The notes under the pieces were generated by a model that made no database searches, was not told the DNA's origin, and saw only the letters and a program-made list of their open reading frames with translations. From Verrucomicrobiota bacterium (GTDB lineage: Bacteria > Verrucomicrobiota > Verrucomicrobiia > Limisphaerales > UBA11320), in NCBI GenBank assembly GCA_016871475.1, contig VHDG01000217.1, positions 1 to 6,770 on the forward strand: a stretch of 6,770 nucleotides of DNA. Direction: 5' to 3'. Position 1 is the stretch's first letter; each line of letters starts with the position of its first letter. Both the position numbers and the translations under genes were made by a program. This document shows positions 1 to 6,621 of the stretch, in pieces.

Positions 1-161
1 TGCTGACTTACACCTATGGCACCAGAGCCCTCCAAGTGGTCTTGAACGGCTACACGGGGGCCATTGCGGGCGAGTATCCCAAGAGCTGGGTGAAGATCCT
101 CTTTTTGATCCTGGGAGCAGCCGCCATCATCCTCATCGCAATCGCTCTTTCCCAAAACTGA
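1..161 (+). CDS. C-terminal end of a membrane protein (partial, 5' end outside window)
   Basis: An open frame enters from the left edge (first complete codon at base 3) and stops at a TGA at 159-161, giving the last 52 residues of a protein. The final part, from about residue 30 (VKILFLILGAAAIILIAIAL), is a convincing transmembrane helix ending in a short polar tail, SQN. The part before it (LTYTYGTRAL to GEYPKSW) looks like a loop or the end of another helix with aromatic and glycine residues. This would suit the last helix of a secondary transporter, but the fragment is too short to name a family. It is convergent with the minus-strand block, so it belongs to a different transcription unit. 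The reading frame is preferred because it ends in a hydrophobic helix at a clean stop and no better frame exists here. Identity is unknown; that it is a real coding end is likely. Confidence 0.6.
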   Translation, partial: LTYTYGTRALQVVLNGYTGAIAGEYPKSWVKILFLILGAAAIILIAIALSQN

Positions 162-176
162 CGGCACATGACTTGA

Positions 177-200
177 GCCTGGAACCCGAAGTTGCCAGGC
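177..200. terminator. Hairpin between convergent genes, possible bidirectional terminator
   Basis: GCCTGGAAC at 177-185 and GTTGCCAGGC at 191-200 can pair as a nine-base-pair stem with a single bulged G at 194 and a five-base loop, CCGAA. It lies 16 bp after the stop of the left membrane-protein gene and 67 bp beyond the stop of the ROK gene, where a terminator for either gene would be expected. There is no T-run on either side, so it is not a classical intrinsic terminator. The rest of 162-266 holds nothing else recognisable. Confidence 0.3.
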
Positions 201-266
201 AGCCATGCACACGGAGAATCTGCGTCAGCGGGATGAGGGAACACTCCGGCTTGATGGGGAACGAAG

Positions 267-1226
267 TTACGCCCCTCGGAGTGTCTGCGAGGCAAGGAGC
301 AAGGCACCGGCCGGCACGGCATCCTCGCTGAGCTTTGCCAGTGAGACTTCAGGGCCCGGGTGAAAAACCTCCATTGTGTAGCGTGTGATCCTCGATGCCA
401 CGCCGTCCCGCAAGGGCGGCCCAACCAGTGAAAGTCCCCCGCCAAGAACGATCATCTGGGGATGGTTGAGATGCACCACGTGCGATAACGCGAATGCCAG
501 GTCGTCACAAACTTCTCCCAAAATGTTCGTGGCTTCCACATCGCCCTGAGCCACCGCGGAAGCCAGATGCCTGGCTTCCCCTCCTGGCTGTTGAGCAACC
601 ATTGATGCCAGGAGCGAACCTGGATGTCTCGACACCGAATCTCGGATCCTGCGATCAACCGCCCAGCCGCTGCATCGCTGCTCCACCACCATGCCCGTGC
701 GATCCAGTCGCAGATGGCCTATCTCCGACTCTCCCGGGCTTGCGCCGTGATAGATGCGTCGCCCTGACACCAGTCCCCCCCCGACACCGCTACCCAGAGT
801 GACATAGAACACGGGGTCATGTCCCGAGCCCGCGCCGAGAGTCGCTTCCGCCAGGGCCGCCACATTTGCGTCGTTATCCACGGACACGGGAAGTCCGCAA
901 AGACCTTGCAGCCAGGAGCGGATTCCGAACCCGGACCACCCGTGTATTTGATGGGAACAAGCCACTGCGCCGGTGCCGCGGTCGATGGGACCTCCGAAGC
1001 CCACGCCCACAGCCCGGGCCTGATGCTTCACCGCGAGGCTCGCGAGCACGGAGGCGATTTGAGCCCGGATGCCTTCCCCCCCTTTCTCCCGGTCAACATT
1101 GAACCGGACACGATCCTGGATTATCCCCAGCTCCGACCCCGCGACGATCTGCAGCTTGGTCCCTCCGATCTCGATACCCAGGACGGTGCCTGTGGGTGGG
1201 GTGGACGATGCATTCACGACAGGCAT
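267..1226 (-). CDS. ROK-family sugar kinase (glucokinase/fructokinase-like), lacking the zinc-cysteine motif
   Basis: Likely an ATP-dependent cytoplasmic kinase for a hexose or related sugar; the substrate cannot be read from sequence. Numbered from the ATG at 1226 (319 residues, normal for ROK): the N-terminal phosphate-binding motif GIEIGGTK is at 17-24, GFGGPID at 76-82, and NDAN at 118-121 supplies the expected catalytic Asp119. A glycine-rich LGSGVGGG is at 144-151, ExGH (Glu168, His171) binds sugar in the family, and the second ATP-domain motif VLGGG is near 260. The usual CxCGxxGC zinc cluster is absent: after His171 the chain runs VEQRCSGWAVDRR with one cysteine (185). No helix-turn-helix precedes the kinase domain, so this is an enzyme and not a NagC/Mlc-type repressor. 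A TTG at 1238 would add four residues and lie 9 bp after the mqnA stop; neither start has a Shine-Dalgarno site. Last gene of the block. Confidence 0.88.
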   Translation of the reverse strand: MPVVNASSTPPTGTVLGIEIGGTKLQIVAGSELGIIQDRVRFNVDREKGGEGIRAQIASVLASLAVKHQARAVGVGFGGPIDRGTGAVACSHQIHGWSGFGIRSWLQGLCGLPVSVDNDANVAALAEATLGAGSGHDPVFYVTLGSGVGGGLVSGRRIYHGASPGESEIGHLRLDRTGMVVEQRCSGWAVDRRIRDSVSRHPGSLLASMVAQQPGGEARHLASAVAQGDVEATNILGEVCDDLAFALSHVVHLNHPQMIVLGGGLSLVGPPLRDGVASRITRYTMEVFHPGPEVSLAKLSEDAVPAGALLLASQTLRGA

Positions 1227-1247
1227 GGGAGGATTCAAAGGATAGGA

Positions 1248-2132
1248 TCAGACAAAGGTCGGGGGTCGGGCGGGGGCGATCCCGTGCTGGTTGAGCAACG
1301 CGACGAACTTGGCAATACCCCGACGTTCATCCGAACCCAGATGGAAATGAATGTGCCAACCCAGATAATCCTTTCGAAAATCCAGATCGAACTCGGTGCG
1401 GTGAGTGATGATGTGATCCAAGGTATCCATCCCAAAGTCACGGGCTTCACGCAGGAGCCGTTTCAAACGCTCATTCTCCACCCCTCGTCGAAGCGCCCAC
1501 ACTGCATACACGAAGGGGAGGCTGGTCAGTTCGTACCACGCCGCCCCGAGGTCCCAAATGGCGTGAGGCGGCGAGCTCCGAAGAAACTCGATCGCAGGAT
1601 TGCCAATCAGGAGCGCGAAATCCACATCCCGCGCAGCCGCATGCGAGGCCAGGGTTTCAAACCGCGGTTTGAGGCCCTTTTCCGCCAGCAACACCTTCAG
1701 CAGATTCACACTCGTGAGTGAAGAGGGGTCGCAGTGGATAACGTCCACGTCAGCAAGGGGACGTCGATGCGCCAGGAACACGCTCTTGACCTCACCCAGC
1801 GACGCGACTGCGATGCCATCAAGGACGTCATAACGGTCGGAGAAAAGCACTTCGGTGATACTGACGAGAGCGGCATCGAGCTCATCCTTTTGCAGGAGGC
1901 GCGCCAGTTCAGAAGGAGGGGCGAACAGGACTTCCTCCTCCAGCCCGCGGGTAAGCGGCACGGAGTTGAGGTAGGGCACGGATCCCACCCTGTAAGGTTT
2001 CAGAGACCCTTCCAGTTCGAACTCACGTTGTGAGACGGTTGCGCGGTTTTCGCGCTCGATGCGTTGTGCGAGGGCATCGGCCGGCTCACGAGGCGCCATG
2101 CGAAGCGGGGGCTGTTCATCACCAGAAGACAT
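1248..2132 (-). CDS. mqnA: Chorismate dehydratase MqnA (futalosine pathway of menaquinone synthesis)
   Basis: MqnA converts chorismate to 3-[(1-carboxyvinyl)oxy]benzoate, the first committed step of the futalosine route to menaquinone, in the cytoplasm. Numbered from the ATG at 2132 (294 residues): the signature VGSVPYLNSVPL is at 49-60, DAALVSITEVL at 86-96, LLIGNPAI at 174-181, and WDLGAAWYELTSLPFVYAVW at 193-212. The closing YLGWHIHFHLGSDERRG block lies at 256-272. These follow the periplasmic-binding-protein-like MqnA fold in order; the MqnD opening is not present. About 45 residues precede the conserved domain, where most homologues start almost directly at the VPYLN strand. They are charged and Ala/Arg/Glu-rich with no signal peptide. 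Possible starts are TTG 2150, ATG 2132 and ATG 2099, all without a Shine-Dalgarno site, so the true N-terminus is uncertain. It sits between a hydroxyacid dehydrogenase and a ROK kinase, with no other mqn gene in view. Confidence 0.88.
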   Translation of the reverse strand: MSSGDEQPPLRMAPREPADALAQRIERENRATVSQREFELEGSLKPYRVGSVPYLNSVPLTRGLEEEVLFAPPSELARLLQKDELDAALVSITEVLFSDRYDVLDGIAVASLGEVKSVFLAHRRPLADVDVIHCDPSSLTSVNLLKVLLAEKGLKPRFETLASHAAARDVDFALLIGNPAIEFLRSSPPHAIWDLGAAWYELTSLPFVYAVWALRRGVENERLKRLLREARDFGMDTLDHIITHRTEFDLDFRKDYLGWHIHFHLGSDERRGIAKFVALLNQHGIAPARPPTFV

Positions 2133-2185
2133 GCGGCTGGACGCTACCAATCACGGCCCGCTGGAAAAGGCAAAACCGCAACTGT

Positions 2186-3136
2186 TCAGACCTGGTTCTG
2201 CACTTGCCCAGCGAGAAAAGCCCTCACGTTTGCGACCGCAGTCCTCATGAGGCGCGATCGGGCAGCTCGCGACGCCCAGCCGATGTGCGGAGTGATCAGA
2301 CAGCGCGGCACTCCAAAGAGCGGATGGTCAGCAGGTGGTGGCTCGACGCCCAAGACATCCAATGCCGCAGCGCCCAACCTCCCGGACCTCAATGCTTCGG
2401 CCAAAGCGGTCTCGTCCACCAACGGTCCACGGCTCGTATTAATGAACCAGGCCCCGGGTTTCATCCAGCCCAGGGTTTCCCGGTTTACCAGGCTCCGGGT
2501 GATCTCTGTGAGCGGACAGTGCAAGCTGATGATGTCACTGCGCTCGAACAACTCACGCAGCGATACCCCTTCGGCAAGGCCGTCTGTCGGAAGGGTCCCG
2601 GTTCTTGTGCAGGCCAGGACCTTCATCCCGAACGCGGATCCAAGACGCGCAACGGCCTTGCCGATTGCACCGAAGCCCACGATCCCTAGAACGCGCCCTT
2701 CCAACTCCACCTGCTCGGACATCCAATAGGAAAAGTCCGGACATCGACTCCAGCCACCTTCATGAACCGATGCCGTATGGGCGCCCACCTGATGAGCGAG
2801 TTCCAGGATCAGGGCAAACGTCAGCTGGGCAACAGACGCTGTGGAGTAGGCCGGCACGTTCGTCAGAACGATCCGGTGATCCCGGGCCGCCGCCAGATCG
2901 ACGACGTTCACGCCGGTGGCAAGCACACCGACATAGCGCAGCTCCGGGAGCGAACTGAGAACCGCGCGAGGCAGTGGGGTTTTGTTTGTGAGGACGATCC
3001 CGGCATCCCTGGCTCTGCCAATGACCTCGTGGGGCTCGCTTCTGTCGAACACGGTGCACGAACCGAGGGTCTGAAGCTCAGCCCAGTCGAGATCGCCGGG
3101 GTTCAAGGTATAACCATCGAGCACCACGATCTTCAT
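2186..3136 (-). CDS. D-2-hydroxyacid dehydrogenase, glycerate/hydroxypyruvate dehydrogenase type
   Basis: A cytoplasmic NAD(P)-dependent dehydrogenase that most likely reduces hydroxypyruvate (to D-glycerate) or glyoxylate. It has 316 residues, full length for the family. The N-terminal half-domain opens with VVLDGYTLNPGDLDW, a pattern I associate with glycerate dehydrogenases. The Rossmann motif GFGAIG is at 154-159. The catalytic set is complete: Arg236 (in NTSRG), Glu265 (in GVEPPP) and His284 (in PHIGW). The end of the second Rossmann strand reads CTR (176-178): Thr177 stands where NAD-specific members carry Asp and Arg178 follows, as in human GRHPR-like enzymes, which suggests a preference for NADP(H) (inference). 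The ATG at 3136 is supported by an AGGAGA site 10 bp upstream, the only clear Shine-Dalgarno in the block. It lies 25 bp after the aldolase gene. Lactate or another 2-oxo-acid substrate cannot be excluded. Confidence 0.87.
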   Translation of the reverse strand: MKIVVLDGYTLNPGDLDWAELQTLGSCTVFDRSEPHEVIGRARDAGIVLTNKTPLPRAVLSSLPELRYVGVLATGVNVVDLAAARDHRIVLTNVPAYSTASVAQLTFALILELAHQVGAHTASVHEGGWSRCPDFSYWMSEQVELEGRVLGIVGFGAIGKAVARLGSAFGMKVLACTRTGTLPTDGLAEGVSLRELFERSDIISLHCPLTEITRSLVNRETLGWMKPGAWFINTSRGPLVDETALAEALRSGRLGAAALDVLGVEPPPADHPLFGVPRCLITPHIGWASRAARSRLMRTAVANVRAFLAGQVQNQV

Positions 3137-3145
3137 GACAGGGTA

Positions 3146-3151
3146 TCTCCT
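3146..3151 (-). promoter_or_regulatory. Shine-Dalgarno site of the glycerate-type dehydrogenase gene
   Basis: Read on the minus strand, AGGAGA ends 10 bases before the ATG at 3136. It fixes that start and is the only strong ribosome-binding site I see among the six genes of the block. Confidence 0.65.
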
Positions 3152-3161
3152 GGAGTCGGTT

Positions 3162-3959
3162 TCAGTAACGGGCAGTCGCTTTTCGGCCCTGGCCGATCCC
3201 GAGTTGATCCACGATCTCCGAGGCCTTCGCCATCATGAAGCCCACCTCGCTCGCCACTGAGATGAACTGAAACCCCTGGGCACGTCTCTTGGCGGCATCG
3301 GCTCCATTCGCAACATGAATACCAGGTGCCACTCCATGTTTCCGGGCGGTTTTAAGAATGTGATCCAATGCAGCCACGAAACGCGGATGGTCGGTGTCGA
3401 AGACAGGCGGGAGTCCCATTGAGTTCGTCAGATCATTCGGTCCGATGAACACCACATCGATTCCGGGAACGCTCAGGATCTCATCCGCTCGTTCAATCGC
3501 ATCCACGTGCTCGGCCATGACTACCACGAGAATCTCCTCGTTGGCTTTCGCATAGTAGGTGGGTGCATCGGTATCGAAATTCGCCGCATGAAGCTGTCCC
3601 CCGATCGTACGCGCTCCGATAGGGCCGTATCTCGCGGCCGCCACCGCCGCACGGGCATCTTCAGGCGTGTTGACCATCGGCACAATCACGCCCCAGGCGC
3701 CGAAGTCCAGGATGCGCTTGATATTCTCCGGCGTGTTGAACGAAACACGCGCGAAGGGGGCACAGCCGCACCCCGCGATGATCGCCAGCTGCGCGGTCGC
3801 GGTCTCATAGCTCGTGGGGGAATGTTCCAGCTCCACGGTGAGCCAGTCGAACCCCGCTCGCGCCATCAGGGATGTCGCCATCGGGTCGGGCAGGTTCAAC
3901 CAGGTGCCAATGCTCGGCTCACCTCGTTTGAGCTTGGCGCGAACTTCATTCTTTTTCAT
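3162..3959 (-). CDS. HpcH/HpaI-family class II pyruvate aldolase
   Basis: A cytoplasmic, divalent-metal-dependent aldolase of the HpaI/GarL/RhmA superfamily, which cleaves 2-keto-3-deoxy acids to pyruvate plus an aldehyde; the aldehyde partner is not determinable here. It has 265 residues, typical for the family. The TIM-barrel landmarks are in order: GTWLNLPDP at 18-26, VELEHSP at 42-48 with the general-base His46, ARVSFN at 70-75 with the pyruvate-binding Arg71, GAWGVIVPMVNT at 87-98, and the metal ligands Glu150 (in VMAEH) and Asp176 (in GPNDL). Each is offset by one residue from E. coli HpaI (His45, Arg70, Glu149, Asp175). The strand usually reading Q-I/V-E is MAE here, and the common GPAD is GPND. 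The start is the ATG at 3959 with no clear Shine-Dalgarno, 42 bp after the PGDH-like gene. It lies between two hydroxyacid dehydrogenases, which supports a role in sugar-acid or 2-oxo-acid turnover. Confidence 0.88.
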   Translation of the reverse strand: MKKNEVRAKLKRGEPSIGTWLNLPDPMATSLMARAGFDWLTVELEHSPTSYETATAQLAIIAGCGCAPFARVSFNTPENIKRILDFGAWGVIVPMVNTPEDARAAVAAARYGPIGARTIGGQLHAANFDTDAPTYYAKANEEILVVVMAEHVDAIERADEILSVPGIDVVFIGPNDLTNSMGLPPVFDTDHPRFVAALDHILKTARKHGVAPGIHVANGADAAKRRAQGFQFISVASEVGFMMAKASEIVDQLGIGQGRKATARY

Positions 3960-4001
3960 GGGTCGATGAAAACCAGGCCAGTGAATGTACGGGGGAAGAA
4001 G

Positions 4002-5015
4002 CTAGTTCGATTTCAGCGAAAGCCGCAGCCGGGGCGATTGCACCGCCATCGGATCCACCAGGAACCTGGGTGCCTTTCCACACATCGCGTCCAAAACAGC
4101 CTGCGCTGCTGCATCACTAACCAATGCTCCCGTCTCTTTGGTGAATGAAGCCTGATGAGGTGTCAGCAGGAGATTGGGAGCATCGGCAAACGGATGATCC
4201 TTGGGCAGCGGTTCGATGACGAACGTATCCAGGGCAGCACCTGCGATCAGGCCTTCCCTCAGGGCTTTGGCCAGGGCGACCTCCTCCACGAGGGCGCCTC
4301 GAGAGGTGTTGATCAGATAGGCAGAGGGTTTCATGCGTCGCAGTGCCTGTTCGTTGAACATCCCTCTCGTCTCGGGAGTGGAGGCAGCATGAATCGAGAT
4401 GAAGTCGCTTTGTTCGAGCAGTTCCTCGAAGGACACGTACTGAACCCCGGTGGCCCGTGCCTCGGTAGAGGGTTGAGGATCCGTGGCAAGGATTCGCATG
4501 CCAAAGCCACTGGCCCGCCTGGCCATCACCTGTCCAATTCGACCGCATCCCACGATGCCAAGAGTCTTCCCATGGATATTGTGTCCCCAGGAGGGAATCC
4601 ATCTGCCTTGTGAGAGCTCGAGATGCCCCGTGTGCACGCGTCGAGCCAGTGCGCACAGGAGCGAAAAGGAGTAGTCCGCAACCGTTTCGTTGAGAAAGCC
4701 GGGCGTGTACGCCACGAGGATTCCCGCATCCGAAGCAGCTGGGATATCGATGGAGTCGAATCCCACGCCCCATCTGGAGATCAGCTTGAGCTGAGCCAGA
4801 TCAGGGTCGGAGAAAACCGCAGAGTCATATTTTTCCACGCTGGCGATGACTCCATCCATTCCCAGCAGAAGCGCTTTAAGAGCAGCACCCGAAGGTTTGG
4901 AAGAGAGCACGGGGAGGGTGAGCTCACACCCGGCCTCCCTCAGTCGGGAGAGGGCTGCGGTGCCGGACCTTGCCATTGCCGCCGCGGTCACCAGGATGCG
5001 CCAGGGTTTGCTCAC
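4002..5015 (-). CDS. D-2-hydroxyacid dehydrogenase, phosphoglycerate-dehydrogenase-like, no ACT domain
   Basis: A cytoplasmic NAD-dependent oxidoreductase acting on a D-2-hydroxyacid/2-oxo-acid pair. It has 337 residues. The substrate-binding region includes RWGVGFDSID (81-90), the usual hinge-side motif of PGDH relatives. The Rossmann motif GCGRIG is at 156-161, followed by Asp179 at the end of the second strand, which indicates NAD specificity. The catalytic residues Arg239 (NTSRG), Glu268 (in VIEPLP) and His287 (PHQAS) are all present. It ends shortly after the catalytic domain, so it lacks the C-terminal ACT/ASB regulatory domains of long SerA enzymes, and no serB or serC is nearby; a dedicated serine-biosynthesis role is therefore not supported. 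The GTG start at 5015 directly abuts the TAG stop of the tolC-like gene, which suggests translational coupling; no Shine-Dalgarno is evident. It is a clear paralogue of the other dehydrogenase in the block but well diverged from it. Confidence 0.86.
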   Translation of the reverse strand: MSKPWRILVTAAAMARSGTAALSRLREAGCELTLPVLSSKPSGAALKALLLGMDGVIASVEKYDSAVFSDPDLAQLKLISRWGVGFDSIDIPAASDAGILVAYTPGFLNETVADYSFSLLCALARRVHTGHLELSQGRWIPSWGHNIHGKTLGIVGCGRIGQVMARRASGFGMRILATDPQPSTEARATGVQYVSFEELLEQSDFISIHAASTPETRGMFNEQALRRMKPSAYLINTSRGALVEEVALAKALREGLIAGAALDTFVIEPLPKDHPFADAPNLLLTPHQASFTKETGALVSDAAAQAVLDAMCGKAPRFLVDPMAVQSPRLRLSLKSN

Positions 5016-6587
5016 CTATTTGAAGTCCACGGAGATGGACTGCTGATCCAGGATCTTGCCCTGGGAATAGGAATTGGCCGTCCTCGCCTGGTTGTAATCC
5101 AACAGCGCCTTCAAGTGCGCGAGCTTGGCACCCGTCAATCGCTTCCGGGCTTCCGTCGCGTTAAAGCTCGATGTCTGAGCCAAGCGGATCTTGGCTTCCT
5201 CGGACTCCACCACTTGCTGTGCGAACTGGATGGCCTGACGACGCGAATTGATTTGTTTGTAGGAGGAAACCATGGCCCGGCCGGCTGTTTCCACACCGGT
5301 CAGGATGTCCATCTCCAGCTTCTTGAGCTGAAGCAAGGCCTGCTCCTTCGTTTCACGAGCTGCCCGCAGGGCACCCCGGGCACTGCGGTTGCTCAATGGC
5401 ACGTTCATCACCGCTCCATAGGAATAGGAAGAGTGGCTCCCATTCGCCACCTTGTCGTAAGCATTACCCACACTCGAACTGATTCCCGACAAGCCGAGGC
5501 TGCCAACCAGATCCAGGCTGGGATAGAGCTGGTTGCGACTGTAGCGCAGAACGATGTCCCGCTTTTCCAGATCGAGTTGCATTTGTCGGATTTCGGGTCG
5601 CCGTGTCATGGCTTCGCGCCAGGCCTCGACTTGATTGAAGTGTTCTTCGACGTCGCTCAGGGTCCCCTGGGCGACAGGAGCGGCATGGATCCAGTCCTGG
5701 AGATCGGATGAGATGAGGTTTCGGAGGGCGGACTGGGCAGGCTGCAACATCTGGCGGGCTTGATCGAGGTCTGCCTGGAGGCTTTCCACCGCGAAAGCGA
5801 ACAAACGTTCCTCCAGTGCGGGAAGCGTGCCCGCCTGGATGCGGGACTTGACGTCCTTAAGGAGGCGCAAAGCGTGGTTGTGAGCGTCTTCCCACACAGC
5901 GACGGATTCCTGCACGTGAAGCAGATCGGCATAGGCCCTCAAGACGTCGTGGACCACAAGCATGATCCGCGAGAGAACCGCCATGTCGGTGACCTTGAGC
6001 TGCTTCTTGTTCACCTGGATCTGCAACCGATCAGAATCGATCCAGAAGTTTCTGAGCAACGGCTGGCTCAGATTGAGTGCTGTGCCCCCGATGTAGTTGT
6101 TGGTTCGATAAAAGTCGGCAAACACAAACGTGTTCAGGTCGCTCCAGGCCTTCGTGCGCGAATAGCTTGTACCGATGTCATAGGTTCCACCACTGGGCAG
6201 CTTTCCAACGATCCCGCCGTTCAGGAGTGTCGTGTCGTATTTTTCATGGGGAGCCCCGAGGGTCGGCGTGTTCTTGGAGACATCCAGACGCGAGGGAACG
6301 TCCTCCCGGCTCTGCGAAACACCCAGCCGAAACGCCGGGTCGTAGGCCCCATAGCTGCCATACAGAGCGGCCTCCACGATCTTGGTGTTCTTGCGCTCGA
6401 TCTGGAGATCCAGATTGTGTTCAAGCGCGAGCTTAAGGCAGTCGGGCAGATTCAGAGGTCGAAGCTCCGCCTGGGGTGAGGCACTGTCAGCACCCCTGGC
6501 CATGCCCACCACAATAAAAAGGGATGCAAAAGAAGGACGGATGATGCGGCGCAGGCCGCGGATCCAGGTTTGTGGAGTCGCTTTCAA
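5016..6587 (-). CDS. TolC-family outer-membrane channel protein
   Basis: Likely an outer-membrane/periplasmic tunnel of an efflux or type I secretion system. Numbered from the TTG at 6587 (523 residues): a basic N-region (IRGLRRIIR), a hydrophobic stretch at about 18-30 and a possible signal-peptidase site near 32-33 (ARG-A). Two repeats of the family follow. The first has the helix LNLPDCLKLALEHNLDLQIE at 45-64, SQPLLRNFW near 174-182 and long coiled-coil helices to about 290. The second has RRPEIRQMQLDLEKRD at 329-344, NQLYPSLD at 352-359, VPLSNRSARG at 396-405 and a helix ending in DYNQARTANSYSQGKI (497-512). The frame stays open upstream: a GTG at 6647 and a TTG at 6656 are possible starts, and there is no in-frame stop to the window edge. 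I prefer 6587 because it gives a normal-length signal peptide and leaves the inverted repeat at 6622-6656 untranslated. No Shine-Dalgarno supports any start. No membrane-fusion or pump gene follows it. It is somewhat longer than a typical TolC. Confidence 0.85.
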   Translation of the reverse strand: MKATPQTWIRGLRRIIRPSFASLFIVVGMARGADSASPQAELRPLNLPDCLKLALEHNLDLQIERKNTKIVEAALYGSYGAYDPAFRLGVSQSREDVPSRLDVSKNTPTLGAPHEKYDTTLLNGGIVGKLPSGGTYDIGTSYSRTKAWSDLNTFVFADFYRTNNYIGGTALNLSQPLLRNFWIDSDRLQIQVNKKQLKVTDMAVLSRIMLVVHDVLRAYADLLHVQESVAVWEDAHNHALRLLKDVKSRIQAGTLPALEERLFAFAVESLQADLDQARQMLQPAQSALRNLISSDLQDWIHAAPVAQGTLSDVEEHFNQVEAWREAMTRRPEIRQMQLDLEKRDIVLRYSRNQLYPSLDLVGSLGLSGISSSVGNAYDKVANGSHSSYSYGAVMNVPLSNRSARGALRAARETKEQALLQLKKLEMDILTGVETAGRAMVSSYKQINSRRQAIQFAQQVVESEEAKIRLAQTSSFNATEARKRLTGAKLAHLKALLDYNQARTANSYSQGKILDQQSISVDFK

Positions 6588-6621
6588 TGGATCACAGAGT
6601 TCTTGGGTAAGTGGCCGCCTG

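Noticed and set aside
241..284. Eight-base inverted repeat ACACTCCG / CGGAGTGT around the ROK stop codon
   Set aside because: The loop is 28 bases and the stem does not extend, so it may be chance. The hairpin at 177-200 is the better terminator candidate.
50..445. 131-codon minus-strand frame over the left edge
   Set aside because: It overlaps the ROK gene end and the convergent membrane-protein end, and its composition is Trp/His/Arg-rich as expected for a shadow frame.
819..1721. 300-codon open frame on the plus strand
   Set aside because: It lies antisense to the ROK and mqnA genes, spans their junction, and its translation has no recognisable motif. High GC content explains the lack of stops.
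4002..5015. Assignment of the PGDH-like gene as serA of serine biosynthesis
   Set aside because: There is no ACT domain and no serB or serC nearby. The family is broad, so a general D-2-hydroxyacid dehydrogenase call is safer.
267..5015. Reading the unit as a garL-garR-garK galactarate/glucarate operon
   Set aside because: GarR belongs to the 3-hydroxyisobutyrate dehydrogenase family and GarK to glycerate kinases. The genes here are D-2-hydroxyacid dehydrogenases and a ROK kinase.
4623..5711. 362-codon open frame on the plus strand
   Set aside because: It is antisense across the PGDH-like/tolC-like junction, both of which have strong family motifs. The translation is His/Gly/Arg-rich with no domain.
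5760..6479. 239-codon open frame on the plus strand
   Set aside because: It is antisense to the tolC-like gene, with no supporting motif or start signal.
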